The notes under the pieces are model-generated. The model saw only the letters and a list, made by a program, of their open reading frames with translations, was not told the DNA's origin and made no database searches. Shown one piece after another: positions 41,815 through 51,044 of a stretch of DNA of 64,000 bases. Position 1 is the first letter of the stretch, and each line of letters opens with the position of its first letter. Location of the stretch: contig SUXE01000006.1 in assembly GCA_015061115.1 (NCBI GenBank), forward strand, positions 64,001-128,000, given 5' to 3'. Origin of the DNA: Bacteroidales bacterium. GTDB lineage: Bacteria > Bacteroidota > Bacteroidia > Bacteroidales > Paludibacteraceae. Made by a program: the position numbers and the translations under genes.

Positions 41815-42621
41815 TTATCGTTTGAAACGTTTCAGCAATGATTTCCACCAAGACAATGGTTCTTCTTTTGGCGTGAAATTTACAAGAAATTCTATGACTT
41901 CTTTTGCTGGCTTCTTTAGTTTGATGATCGGGTCGATGAAGTATAGCTCACCATCGTCTCCTTTCAACACATTGTCGCTGGCTGTGCCGATGTCTGTGAC
42001 AGTGACATATTCGTTGCCGTAGAAATAAGGACCGTCTGGCTCTAATCCCAACGTCTTCAGATGACAAATGATCTCTTCGTCAGTAGGGTGGGCATTGGTA
42101 GACGATATGTATGGTTGAGTCAACACAATTCTTAGATTACCTTCGTCTTCAGCAATACCGATGAATTTATAACGTGTGTTTGGAAATAGAAGGTTATGGA
42201 TGATATGCTCGTAGATGGCATCTTCAGCGTGGAGCTCTTTAATTACCCATTTGGCAAACGGATCTTTCACTTTGTAAATAAGTGATTCTTTTTCATTGTA
42301 GAAAATTTCGCATTCGCCGGTTTTAGTGCAAAGTTTATCTCCAAACTTATCGATTGTCTCTCTGTCGATAAACAGACCATTTTCTTTAGCGATATCAAAC
42401 AGTCTTTTTGTCTCTACCTGCTCCGCTCTGGTTTGCTCAAGAGTAGTCTGGACATCCTCTGGACCTCCATACGGTTGATCGTGAACCCCTTTTTCAAACA
42501 CTCTAATGTCGCCTCTGTCAAGATCTGCCATTTCTCTTTTGGTTGGCTTTTGATAAAGGTCTCCACCGTGATGTTGGTTTGACTCATTAATATTTTGCTC
42601 AAGTCTTGTTCCATTGCTCAT
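41815..42621 (-). CDS. stand-alone polyvalent-type protein kinase-like protein
   Basis: A 268-aa cytoplasmic protein. Residues 1-75 are polar and charged. The rest has the layout of the kinase-like domain known from phage and conjugative-element polyvalent proteins: a lysine strand (LIYKVKDPF), a helix with Glu (ELHAEDAIYEHII), a hinge (RIVLTQPYI), and a catalytic-loop-like segment VTDIGTASDNVLKGDDG followed by LYFIDPIIKL, where TD..N and FIDP could supply the catalytic Asp, Asn and metal-binding Asp. Such domains usually sit inside large mobile-element proteins; here it stands alone with no mobile genes nearby. The family call is by pattern only. Confidence 0.6.
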   Translation of the reverse strand: MSNGTRLEQNINESNQHHGGDLYQKPTKREMADLDRGDIRVFEKGVHDQPYGGPEDVQTTLEQTRAEQVETKRLFDIAKENGLFIDRETIDKFGDKLCTKTGECEIFYNEKESLIYKVKDPFAKWVIKELHAEDAIYEHIIHNLLFPNTRYKFIGIAEDEGNLRIVLTQPYISSTNAHPTDEEIICHLKTLGLEPDGPYFYGNEYVTVTDIGTASDNVLKGDDGELYFIDPIIKLKKPAKEVIEFLVNFTPKEEPLSWWKSLLKRFKR

Positions 42622-42702
42622 GATAGTTAATTTTAATGATTAACGTCTTGTCTTGATATTGTCAGGAGATAATGTTTTCACATTTACGTCCGTGCCTTCG
42701 TG

Positions 42703-43182
42703 TTATTCAATCTCGTCGTTATCCCAAATGAAGGCTCCCTTGTCTTTATCCCAGTATTCTCCTCCGTATGCAGGTAATACAATTTCAAATTTTCCTCCTC
42801 CTTTTATATTTATCCAATCAGCATCTACTTTAAAACTAACTATTTGATTTTGCCAATTGTCTTCATTTATAATGCAGTTGGATTTTCCCTCGAAAACGAA
42901 GTCAGCATCTAACATTAACGCTCCATTCGAGACATCATAAAGCATAAAATGATATTTACCATCGTGGATTTCAACAAGATTTACCCAATGTCCTGTTTCA
43001 CATTGTCCCGTCCAAACAGCAGATTGAGGTATGTTTTCTGGTCTTTCTGGTGTCTGACTACATCCTTCGTCTAACGCATGTATAATAAGCCCTGTTAGAC
43101 AAATGAAAATAAATAGGCAGAATGCAGATAGAATCGCTAATCTCTTTATCCATTTCTTGATAGTAGTTTTATTGGTTGACAT
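42703..43182 (-). CDS. single-pass membrane protein, unknown
   Basis: A 159-aa protein with a short basic N-terminus (MSTNKTTIKKWIKRLA), one hydrophobic helix at about residues 15-36, and a periplasmic domain of about 120 aa rich in Trp and Asp (GHWVNLVEIHDGKYHF, WDKDKGAFIWDNDEIE). No known motif was recognised. A decayed duplicate lies directly upstream at 43193-43417. Confidence 0.65.
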   Translation of the reverse strand: MSTNKTTIKKWIKRLAILSAFCLFIFICLTGLIIHALDEGCSQTPERPENIPQSAVWTGQCETGHWVNLVEIHDGKYHFMLYDVSNGALMLDADFVFEGKSNCIINEDNWQNQIVSFKVDADWINIKGGGKFEIVLPAYGGEYWDKDKGAFIWDNDEIE

Positions 43183-43192
43183 ACATAATAAG

Positions 43193-43417
43193 AATTTAGA
43201 TATTTGATTTTGCCAATTGTCTTCATTTATGATTTGTCTGTAGTAGGATTTTCCTTCGACTACAAATCAACATCGAACATTAACGTTCCATCACCGCATA
43301 TACAAAAATTCCTATTATACCAATGATAATAAAAATACAGATTGTGAATAGACAGAATGTGGATATAATCGCTATTATTTTTATCCACTTTTTGACGGTA
43401 GTTTTATTGGTAGACAT
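43193..43417 (-). pseudogene. decayed duplicate of the 42703-43182 membrane protein gene
   Basis: The start MSTNKTTVKKWIK at 43417 is a close copy of the neighbour's N-terminus. After about 42 codons the copy skips to the region matching NGALMLDADFVFEGK in the wrong frame and stops at 43280. A further stretch at 43197-43235 is nearly identical to 42836-42874. An internal deletion and frameshift explain this; a 45-aa membrane peptide could still be made. Confidence 0.7.
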
Positions 43418-43476
43418 AATAGGATATGAAAAAAAGATGTTTGTAAAGACGGATAAATTCCCGTCTTTACAAAATT

Positions 43477-44154
43477 TTATTCTCCTAGTAGATCTGGGCG
43501 CAGTCTCTTTGTCCTTTCCAGACTCTGCTCGTATTCCCACTCACGGATCATCTTTTCGTTGCCAGACAACAGAACATCAGGCACTTTCCAACCTTTGTAT
43601 TCAGCTGGACGAGTGTAGACGGGAGGAGCCAAAAGATCGTCTTGGAAACAATCGGTCAACGCACTTTCCAGATCACTCATCGCACCTGGCAACAGCCGTA
43701 CAACAGCGTCAGTCATGACAAGAGATGCCAGTTCACCTCCCGTCAATACAAAATCACCGATAGATATTTCTCGAGTGATGAGATGCTCACGTATACGGTG
43801 GTCTATGCCTTTGTAGTGTCCGCAAAGGATTATGATATTATTGTAGAGGGATAATTCATTGGCTATCTTCTGGTTGAAAGTCTCACCGTCGGGACTGGTA
43901 TAAATTACTTCATCATATTCCCTTTGCTCTTTCAAATGCGTGATCAGTCTGTCGATAGGTTCGATCTGCATCACCATACCTGCCGAGTAGCCGTACGCCT
44001 CGTCGTCTACTTTCAAATGCTTGTTCAGCGTATAGTCACGGATATTGTGGATTTGGATATCCACCAATCCCTTTTCTCTTGCTCTTTTTATAATTGAATG
44101 CTGCAACGGACTCTCGAGTAGTTCGGGCACGCATGAAAGGATGTCTATTCTCAT
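43477..44154 (-). CDS. trmD: tRNA (guanine-37-N1)-methyltransferase
   Basis: Methylates G37 of tRNAs with SAM to prevent frameshifting. The 225 aa show the SPOUT trefoil knot segments [12 protein letters not shown] and [17 protein letters not shown], the basic loop [19 protein letters not shown], and the C-terminal helical domain with [22 protein letters not shown] in two parts ([21 protein letters not shown]). Full length. Confidence 0.97.
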   Translation of the reverse strand: MRIDILSCVPELLESPLQHSIIKRAREKGLVDIQIHNIRDYTLNKHLKVDDEAYGYSAGMVMQIEPIDRLITHLKEQREYDEVIYTSPDGETFNQKIANELSLYNNIIILCGHYKGIDHRIREHLITREISIGDFVLTGGELASLVMTDAVVRLLPGAMSDLESALTDCFQDDLLAPPVYTRPAEYKGWKVPDVLLSGNEKMIREWEYEQSLERTKRLRPDLLGE

Positions 44155-44210
44155 TTTAATGAACTATTATGGCAATTAATAATGTTGCCTAACCCTCCTT
44201 CTTTTTTTAT

Positions 44211-44273
44211 CGTTCGCCCTACGGGCTCGCGTAGGGGAAGGGGTTAGGGCGTTCCGCCCTTAACAATCCTCAA
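44211..44273 (+). repeat. dispersed two-hairpin intergenic element, copy C
   Basis: GCCC-TAC-GGGC hairpin, then GGGGAAGGGG, the palindrome AGGGCG-TTC-CGCCCT and AATCCTCAA. It lies in the divergent trmD/ileS interval (44155-44452), which otherwise holds only the ileS promoter region. Confidence 0.8.
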
Positions 44274-44383
44274 AAATCAATGCTCTACAATGTATGAGTC
44301 TTATTTTGGACTTTATATACTGCGAAGATACGACTTTATTTACTTTTTAGCGAACTTTAATGCTCTACAATACATTTTTTTTG

Positions 44384-44391
44384 TAATTTTG
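44384..44391 (+). promoter_or_regulatory. -7 element for ileS
   Basis: TAATTTTG, 61 bp before the ileS ATG; no -33 TTG at standard spacing. Confidence 0.4.
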
Positions 44392-44452
44392 TGTCGCTCA
44401 TTATATCGAGTAGTGGGCAAATTTTCATGAAAATAAGAAAACATTATAAATA

Positions 44453-47400
44453 ATGGGTAAGAAATTTACTGAGTATTCGAATTTTAACCTCTCAGATGTA
44501 AACAAAGAGGTGCTAAAGGATTGGGATGCTAAAGACCTTTTCCATAAGAGTATCTCTGAGAGAGAGGGCAATCCAACTTTCGTGTTTTTTGAAGGTCCGC
44601 CTTCAGCAAACGGTATGCCAGGTATTCACCACGTAATGGCTCGTTCAATCAAGGATATTTTCTGCAGATACAAGACAATGAAGGGATTCCATGTTAAGCG
44701 TAAGGCTGGATGGGATACTCACGGACTTCCTGTGGAGCTTGGTGTAGAGAAGGAACTTGGAATCACAAAGGAGGATATTGGCAAGAAGATCTCAGTAGAC
44801 GATTACAACAACGCTTGCCGAACAAATGTGATGAAGTTCACTAAGGAGTGGACAGACCTTACTCATAAGATGGGTTATTGGGTGGATCTTGAAAATCCAT
44901 ACATCACATACGACAACAAGTATATCGAGACTCTTTGGTATCTTTTGAAGGATCTTTATAAGAAGGGATATCTTTACAAAGGATACACAATCCAGCCATA
45001 CTCGCCTGCAGCAGGTACAGGTCTTTCTTCACACGAGTTGAATCAGCCTGGCTGTTATCGCGACGTTAAGGATACAACAGTGGTCGCTCAGTTTAAGATG
45101 GTTGATCCTAAGCCTGAGATGACTCAGCATGGTACTCCATACTTCTTGGCTTGGACAACTACTCCTTGGACTCTTTCTTCCAACACAGCTCTTTGTGTCG
45201 GTCCTAAGATTGAGTATGTGGCAGTACAGAGTTTCAATCCATACACAGGTGAGCCTGCTACTTATGTGTGTGCGAAGGCATTGCTTAATGCACATTTCAA
45301 TCCTAAGGCTGCAGAGATAGCATTTGAGGATTATAAGGCTGGAGACAAACTTGTTCCTTTCAAGGTCGTTGCTGAATATAAGGGTACTGACCTTGTAGGT
45401 ATGAAATATGAGCAGCTTCTTCCTTGGATCACTCCTGAGAATGCTGATCAGGCATTCCGTGTAATCCCTGGTGATTATGTCACTACAGAAGACGGTACTG
45501 GTATCGTACATATCGCGCCTACATTTGGTGCTGACGACGCCAAGGTTGCCAAGGCTGCAGGTATTCCACCACTTCAGTTGCTCGACAAAAATGGCAATCT
45601 TCGTCCATCAGTGGATTTGACTGGTAAATTCTACCTTCTATCAGATCTTGATGACGAATATGTGAAGACTCATATCAATGTTGATGAGTACAAGCAGTTC
45701 GAGGGTCGTTTCGTGAAGAACGCATACGACAAGAACTTGACAGATAAGGATGAGACTCTCGACGTCGCTATTTGTATGCTTATGAAGGCTACAAACAAAG
45801 CGTTCAAGATTGAGAAACATGTCCACAACTATCCTCACTGCTGGAGAACAGACAAGCCAGTGCTTTACTATCCACTTGACAGCTGGTTCATCAAGTCGAC
45901 TGCAGCAAGAGAGAGAATGATCGAGCTTAACAAGACAATCCTTTGGAAGCCAGAATCAACAGGTACTGGACGTTTTGGAAAGTGGCTTGAGAATTTGAAC
46001 GACTGGAATCTATCTCGTTCAAGATATTGGGGAACTCCGCTTCCTATCTGGAGAACAGAAGACGGTGCAGAAGAGAAATGTATCGGTTCACTTGAGGAGT
46101 TGATGGCTGAGATTGACAAGTCTGTCAAAGCAGGATTCATGAAGTCTAATCCATGGCCTAACTTCAAGGTTGGTGATTATTCAAAGGAGAATTACGATCC
46201 TAAGAATATCGATCTTCACCGTCCATACGTTGACAATATTATTCTTGTCAGCGACAGTGGCAAACCGATGAAGAGAGAGACTGACTTGATCGACGTATGG
46301 TTTGATTCAGGTGCTATGCCATTCGCACAGATGCACTATCCATTTGAGAATAAGGATGTTGTAGACAACGGAGAGTTCTATCCAGCAAACTTCATCGCTG
46401 AGGGTGTTGACCAGACTCGTGGTTGGTTCTTCACACTTCACGCAATCTCAACAATGGTGAAGGACAGCGTCGCATTTAAGGCTGTTATCTCTAATGGACT
46501 TGTGCTTGACAAGAACGGAAACAAGATGAGTAAGCGTTTGGGCAATGCAGTTGACCCATTCGGTGCTATCGAAAAATATGGTTCCGATCCACTACGTTGG
46601 TATATGATCACTAACGCGTCGCCTTGGGATAACCTAAGATTCGACGAAGAGGGTGTTGATGAGGTCAGAAGAAAGTTCTTCGGCACACTTTACAACACAT
46701 ATTCATTCTTCGCTCTATATGCGAATGTAGACGGATTCGACTACTCTCAGGCAGAGGTTCCAATGAACGAGCGTCAGGAGATCGACCGTTGGATCATCTC
46801 ACTTTTGAACACATTGGTAAAGGATGTAGACGCTGCATATTCCGACTACGAGCCAACTAAGGCAGGTCGTGCAATCTCTACATTCGTTTGCGATAACTTG
46901 TCTAACTGGTATGTTCGTCTTTGCCGTAAGAGATTCTGGGGTGGAGAGATGACTAAGGATAAACTTTCTGCATACCAGACACTTTACACATGTCTTGAGA
47001 CAGTGTCAAGACTTATGGCTCCTATCTCACCATTCTATGCAGACAGAGTATTCCTTGATCTTAACGCTGCAACAGGTAAGGATAAGAGTGAGAGTGTTCA
47101 TTTGGCTAAATTCCCAGTTGCAGACGAAAAGTTGATCAACAAGACTCTTGAGGAGAGAATGCAGCTTGCTCAGGATATCTCTTCAATGACACTTGCTCTT
47201 CGTAAGAAGGAAAATATCAAGGTTCGTCAGCCACTTACTCAGATCATGGTGCCTATTCTTTCTGATAATGAGCAGGAGAATATCGAGGCAGTCAAGGATT
47301 TGATTATGAACGAGGTTAACGTTAAGGCAATCAACTTCGTTACTGATGCTTCTGGAATCCTTGTCAAGAGAATCAAGCCAGACTTCAAGAAACTTGGACC

Positions 47401-47884
47401 TAAGTGTGGCAAGAACATGAAGACTGTTGCTCAGATGCTTACAGAGTTCTCTCAGGAGCAGATCGCTGAACTTGAGAAGAATGGTCAGTATACACTTGAT
47501 GTGGCTGGAGCTTCAGTAGTGGTAGAGAAGGGTGATGTGGAGATTCTTTCAGAGGATATTCCAGGATGGTTGGTAGCAAACAACGGTCAGATCACAATCG
47601 CTCTTGACGTCACAATCACTGATGAGTTGAAGGAAGAAGGTATCGCACGTGAGTTTGTCAACAGAATCCAGAACATCCGTAAGTCTTCAGGATTCGAGAT
47701 CACAGACAAGATTCTTGTTGAGATTGAGAAGAAGGCAGAGATCAACGCTGCTGTTGAGCACTTCGCACAGTATATCGCTTCACAGGTATTGGCAAACGAG
47801 GTTAAACTTGTTGATTCAATCAGCGGTGCAACTGAACTTGACTTTGATGATTACAAGGTAAATGTCAAGGTAGTTAAAGCGTAA
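44453..47884 (+). CDS. ileS: isoleucyl-tRNA synthetase
   Basis: A class Ia synthetase of 1143 aa, the long form common in Bacteroidota. The HIGH-equivalent motif lies in PPSANGMPGIHHVMAR at about residues 48-63, the editing domain contains FLAWTTTPWTLSSNTAL, the KMSKS-equivalent is NKMSKRLGN, and the anticodon-binding domain follows from about 690. Full length with good start (MGKKFTEYSNFNLSD). Terminator 20 bp downstream. Confidence 0.98.
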   Translation: MGKKFTEYSNFNLSDVNKEVLKDWDAKDLFHKSISEREGNPTFVFFEGPPSANGMPGIHHVMARSIKDIFCRYKTMKGFHVKRKAGWDTHGLPVELGVEKELGITKEDIGKKISVDDYNNACRTNVMKFTKEWTDLTHKMGYWVDLENPYITYDNKYIETLWYLLKDLYKKGYLYKGYTIQPYSPAAGTGLSSHELNQPGCYRDVKDTTVVAQFKMVDPKPEMTQHGTPYFLAWTTTPWTLSSNTALCVGPKIEYVAVQSFNPYTGEPATYVCAKALLNAHFNPKAAEIAFEDYKAGDKLVPFKVVAEYKGTDLVGMKYEQLLPWITPENADQAFRVIPGDYVTTEDGTGIVHIAPTFGADDAKVAKAAGIPPLQLLDKNGNLRPSVDLTGKFYLLSDLDDEYVKTHINVDEYKQFEGRFVKNAYDKNLTDKDETLDVAICMLMKATNKAFKIEKHVHNYPHCWRTDKPVLYYPLDSWFIKSTAARERMIELNKTILWKPESTGTGRFGKWLENLNDWNLSRSRYWGTPLPIWRTEDGAEEKCIGSLEELMAEIDKSVKAGFMKSNPWPNFKVGDYSKENYDPKNIDLHRPYVDNIILVSDSGKPMKRETDLIDVWFDSGAMPFAQMHYPFENKDVVDNGEFYPANFIAEGVDQTRGWFFTLHAISTMVKDSVAFKAVISNGLVLDKNGNKMSKRLGNAVDPFGAIEKYGSDPLRWYMITNASPWDNLRFDEEGVDEVRRKFFGTLYNTYSFFALYANVDGFDYSQAEVPMNERQEIDRWIISLLNTLVKDVDAAYSDYEPTKAGRAISTFVCDNLSNWYVRLCRKRFWGGEMTKDKLSAYQTLYTCLETVSRLMAPISPFYADRVFLDLNAATGKDKSESVHLAKFPVADEKLINKTLEERMQLAQDISSMTLALRKKENIKVRQPLTQIMVPILSDNEQENIEAVKDLIMNEVNVKAINFVTDASGILVKRIKPDFKKLGPKCGKNMKTVAQMLTEFSQEQIAELEKNGQYTLDVAGASVVVEKGDVEILSEDIPGWLVANNGQITIALDVTITDELKEEGIAREFVNRIQNIRKSSGFEITDKILVEIEKKAEINAAVEHFAQYIASQVLANEVKLVDSISGATELDFDDYKVNVKVVKA

Positions 47885-47904
47885 GTAGTTTAATGCTATA
47901 GATC

Positions 47905-47943
47905 AAGAGGCGAGTCATTGTATTGATGGTTCGCCTCTTTTAA
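47905..47943 (+). terminator. ileS terminator
   Basis: AAGAGGCGA (47905) and TCGCCTCTT (47931) form a 9-bp stem followed by TTT; a small inner stem CAT/ATG is also visible. Confidence 0.85.
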
Positions 47944-47968
47944 ATAATCTGTAATCTATTCGTAAAAC

Positions 47969-48211
47969 ATGGAAGGACAAGCAAGAACACCAGAAGGAGA
48001 TCAGATGCAATTTATGGTATTCACAATAGAAGCGGCTGCACGTAAACTTGGAATATCATCGTCTGAACTTGTAGAACGATTAGAGCGTCAGAATCTCATT
48101 GAAGATAGATTGATTCGTTTCTATGATACTTTGCATACGCAGAGTGTGGATTATGTAGCTGATGATATTATAGAAACACTTTTAAATTACGAAGCTGATG
48201 AGAACCAATAG
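47969..48211 (+). CDS. DUF3791-family protein, putative antitoxin
   Basis: An 80-aa helical protein with FTIEAAARKLGISSSELVER, RLIRFYDTLHTQSVDY and VADDIIETL, matching the compact DUF3791 pattern. It overlaps the DUF3990-like gene by 14 bp, so the two are translationally linked. DUF3791 proteins commonly neighbour DUF3990 proteins; an antitoxin role is inference from this pairing. Confidence 0.75.
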   Translation: MEGQARTPEGDQMQFMVFTIEAAARKLGISSSELVERLERQNLIEDRLIRFYDTLHTQSVDYVADDIIETLLNYEADENQ

Positions 48212-48698
48212 TATTTTATATCATGGCAGTACAATAATTGTCAATGAACCGCTTGCAAACATAGGCCGTCCGGAATTAGATTTCGGTCAAGGTTTTTATG
48301 TCACCAACAATTTTGAGCAGGCAGAGAAATGGGCAATTACAAAAGCTTCGAGGAAACGTGGACAAAAAGCTATAATTAATGTCTATCAATTTGATGTAGA
48401 TGAGTTTTTATCTCAAACATATAATAAAAAAGAGTTTCTTTATTATGATAAAGAATGGCTGGATTTCATCACGGAAAGTCGTAAGGGAAATGCACCTTGG
48501 AATAAATACGATTGGATAGAGGGTGGAATAGCCAATGATAGTGTAATCACTACTGTTGATGCCTATGTGGATGGTTTTATTACTGCTGAACAAGCTATTG
48601 ATCAGCTTGTTAAAGAAGAATTAAAACATCAAGTCTGTATTCGTAATCAAGAAATAATAGACCGTTTTCTGAAATTTAAGGAATCCATTGAAAGATGA
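48198..48698 (+). CDS. DUF3990-family ADP-ribosyltransferase-like protein, putative toxin
   Basis: A 166-aa cytoplasmic protein. LYHGSTIIVNEP carries the histidine position of H-Y-E type ADP-ribosyltransferases, DFGQGFYVTNNFEQAEKWA holds the central tyrosine-type strand, and the C-terminal HQVCIRNQEIIDRFLKF is the equivalent of the last conserved segment; a clear catalytic Glu cannot be fixed by eye. Flanked by two DUF3791-like genes with overlaps of 14 and 4 bp. Likely an NAD-using toxin, target unknown. Confidence 0.75.
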   Translation: MRTNSILYHGSTIIVNEPLANIGRPELDFGQGFYVTNNFEQAEKWAITKASRKRGQKAIINVYQFDVDEFLSQTYNKKEFLYYDKEWLDFITESRKGNAPWNKYDWIEGGIANDSVITTVDAYVDGFITAEQAIDQLVKEELKHQVCIRNQEIIDRFLKFKESIER

Positions 48699-48898
48699 AA
48701 GATTATATTTTATACCGAAAAATAGCTCGTATCATCATACAATTGGCAGATGAACTACATATTTCACCTAAACGAGCAATGTTGCTTTTTTATAAATCTA
48801 CTATAGGAAAGCAATTACATGATCCTAAATATGGATATCAATTGATGTCTGACACTTATATTGTTAATGACATAAAGACAGAAATTAAAGACTCCTGA
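48695..48898 (+). CDS. second DUF3791-like small protein
   Basis: A 67-aa helical protein starting at ATG within the TGA overlap of the toxin-like gene. KIARIIIQLADELHISPKRAM, shown in part as IIQLADELHISPKRAM, and YQLMSDTYIVNDIKTEI resemble DUF3791, though less clearly than the first gene. It may be a second antitoxin or an accessory subunit. Confidence 0.65.
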   Translation: MKDYILYRKIARIIIQLADELHISPKRAMLLFYKSTIGKQLHDPKYGYQLMSDTYIVNDIKTEIKDS

Positions 48899-48943
48899 AA
48901 ATATTTCATAATTAGAAACTGTTTGAGTATTTTAGTTATGGAG

Positions 48944-49006
48944 TTGAGGATTGTTAAGGGCGGAACGCCCTAACCCCTCCTCTATAGTGCGAGCCGAAGG
49001 CGAGCA
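48944..49006 (-). repeat. dispersed two-hairpin intergenic element, copy D (inverted)
   Basis: On the minus strand: GCTCGCCTTCGGCTCGC, GAGGAGGGGTT, AGGGCG-TTC-CGCCCT, AACAATCCTCAA. Same order as copy C, with which it shares the second palindrome exactly. Confidence 0.8.
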
Positions 49007-49094
49007 CATGATAGTGGCAAAATGAGCTCTATTGTATAAATTTAAACTGATTATTAGTTTATAAAAGGATTTGATAAAGAAAATTACCCAAAAT

Positions 49095-50891
49095 ATGAAA
49101 CGAATACTATTCTTTATAATCATGCTGTTTTCCGCCATGTCACTGATGGCAGACGACGGAGTTTGTAATGATGTTGAATCATGGTCTTATGGGCATATCT
49201 ATACTAATGAGTCTAATGATAAGATAGCCTTGGAAAAGGAGTTGATGTTATGTGATCAGGACAGTATTACTGCGATTTTTGTATTCAAAAATACGACGGA
49301 TGATACTGTAACTGTTGATTGTGCTTTTCCGATTAATGTATATTTTATTTATACAGTTAATAAAGAAATAAATAAGGAAAATTATTTGTGGGCTTCTCGA
49401 TCCGAATCTACATTACGTCTCTTACTTGGACCTAAAGACACTTTTGATTGTGATGAAATAAAAAGTGATGATGATTACTTAAATTTTAATGATCGTGTAT
49501 ATCAATTAGCTCTAAAACATGATAAAGAATTACGTGTAATGAGTGGGGAGAAGTACTCTAAATATATTGATTCATTAAATTTTAGATCAGATGAATATGT
49601 TCCAAATTGTAATATAGTACAAGACGGTAAACCCGTTGATATATTGAATGTTGGTATAGAGAGTAGTGTTGATCGTAGTGTTGAAATGAATTTTCATTTT
49701 CATCATAATTTGACTTTTTTACCTAACTCATACTCAAAGGTGGTTGTAAAATATAGAATAGAGTCTTTTGGCTGCAATCAATTTGGTTGTTCTTACGACA
49801 TTTCAACTGGTGGAACATGGAAAGGTAACATCAAGTCGTTTATGGCTTTCGTTTTTGATGGAAGTTTAAGTTCTGAATTAAATTATTTTAGTTTGGAAAA
49901 TTGGGATAATTGGGGTACTGGTGTGAAACGCTATGGAGTTGGATATAAAAAAGATTATAAACCACATAAAAAAGAATGTTTTGAATTTCATTTTGGTGAT
50001 GATCAAGGGGAATCATATGGCTACTATGCTCCACCAGAATACAAAGAACTACAATTTGTGAAGTTAAAGGATATAAAAGCGTCCGCATCTTGGAATAATC
50101 TAAAGACGATGATGGATAAAGATCGATTTACGTCATGTGCCATCACAGATTGGCAAAATGCCACTCTGGAATTTACACTTCCACAAGATGCCTATGGACC
50201 GTATATGTATAATGGTACAATTGGAAAATTAATCACAAAAAAGATATTTGATGAATTTAGAGATTCTCTTAAAAATGAAAATATAAGATTTTGGGGTGAT
50301 GATATAAACATAAGTAGATTTTTTCCAAAGGATCCTACTATATATGCTTACAATAACGTTAAAACTATTTCTATCGAACAATTGGATGAACCAAATGATA
50401 CATTGTTGTTTGATGTGAGTATCTCTGATCCTCGTGATTATCCTTATGTTTTTGATTGGGAACGTTTCAACGATATCAAACATATGAGATATTTTCCTGC
50501 TGGCAGATATCGTATGTCAATTAAAGATATAGTTAAAGGATGGCAATGTCAGGACACAACACTTATAACAGAATTTTGCTTTTTGAAAATTCCAAAAGAT
50601 ATAGCGGATATGTTGGCTGACGACGCGATTAGTGAAATTCCAATATTTGATGGTTTCCCAATGGTGTTAGATCCAAGTTTGATCCCTGTTCCTGTTGATT
50701 CATCAGCCTTTAAAGTAGATACAATTGCAGTTGCACAGTCGGACACTGTACCGTCGGATGCGATTACCGCTACTCCAAAAATCGTCATAATGAATAGAGA
50801 GATCCCACTATCCGTCTTGATAGGTGCATTGATTTTCACAGTGCTCATTATATTGGGATGTGTGTACTGGCAAAAAAAGCATAAAATATAA
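49095..50891 (+). CDS. exported membrane-anchored protein, unknown
   Basis: A 598-aa protein with signal peptide (MKRILFFIIMLFSAMSLMA), a large extracytoplasmic region and a single C-terminal transmembrane helix (LIGALIFTVLIILGCVYW) followed by a basic QKKHKI tail. The mid region around KASASWNNLKTMMDKDRF and FTLPQD is faintly like discoidin/NADase-type domains, but I would not rely on it. ATG 49095 is preferred over TTG 49071 because it gives a normal signal peptide. Confidence 0.75.
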   Translation: MKRILFFIIMLFSAMSLMADDGVCNDVESWSYGHIYTNESNDKIALEKELMLCDQDSITAIFVFKNTTDDTVTVDCAFPINVYFIYTVNKEINKENYLWASRSESTLRLLLGPKDTFDCDEIKSDDDYLNFNDRVYQLALKHDKELRVMSGEKYSKYIDSLNFRSDEYVPNCNIVQDGKPVDILNVGIESSVDRSVEMNFHFHHNLTFLPNSYSKVVVKYRIESFGCNQFGCSYDISTGGTWKGNIKSFMAFVFDGSLSSELNYFSLENWDNWGTGVKRYGVGYKKDYKPHKKECFEFHFGDDQGESYGYYAPPEYKELQFVKLKDIKASASWNNLKTMMDKDRFTSCAITDWQNATLEFTLPQDAYGPYMYNGTIGKLITKKIFDEFRDSLKNENIRFWGDDINISRFFPKDPTIYAYNNVKTISIEQLDEPNDTLLFDVSISDPRDYPYVFDWERFNDIKHMRYFPAGRYRMSIKDIVKGWQCQDTTLITEFCFLKIPKDIADMLADDAISEIPIFDGFPMVLDPSLIPVPVDSSAFKVDTIAVAQSDTVPSDAITATPKIVIMNREIPLSVLIGALIFTVLIILGCVYWQKKHKI

Positions 50892-51044
50892 GAACCTGTT
50901 TAAGAATTTAATTCAGATTTTCATTTTGTTAAATAAGTATACGAAATCTTAAATAAAGGTTAAAATCGTAATGACGTATATGACGGATTCAATTTAATTG
51001 TATATTTACATTGTATAACAAACTACAAATTAAAATCTGAGGCT

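Noticed and set aside
49095-50891. Discoidin/NADase-type domain in the unknown membrane-anchored protein
   Set aside because: Only a short stretch is vaguely similar, without the full pattern of conserved residues.
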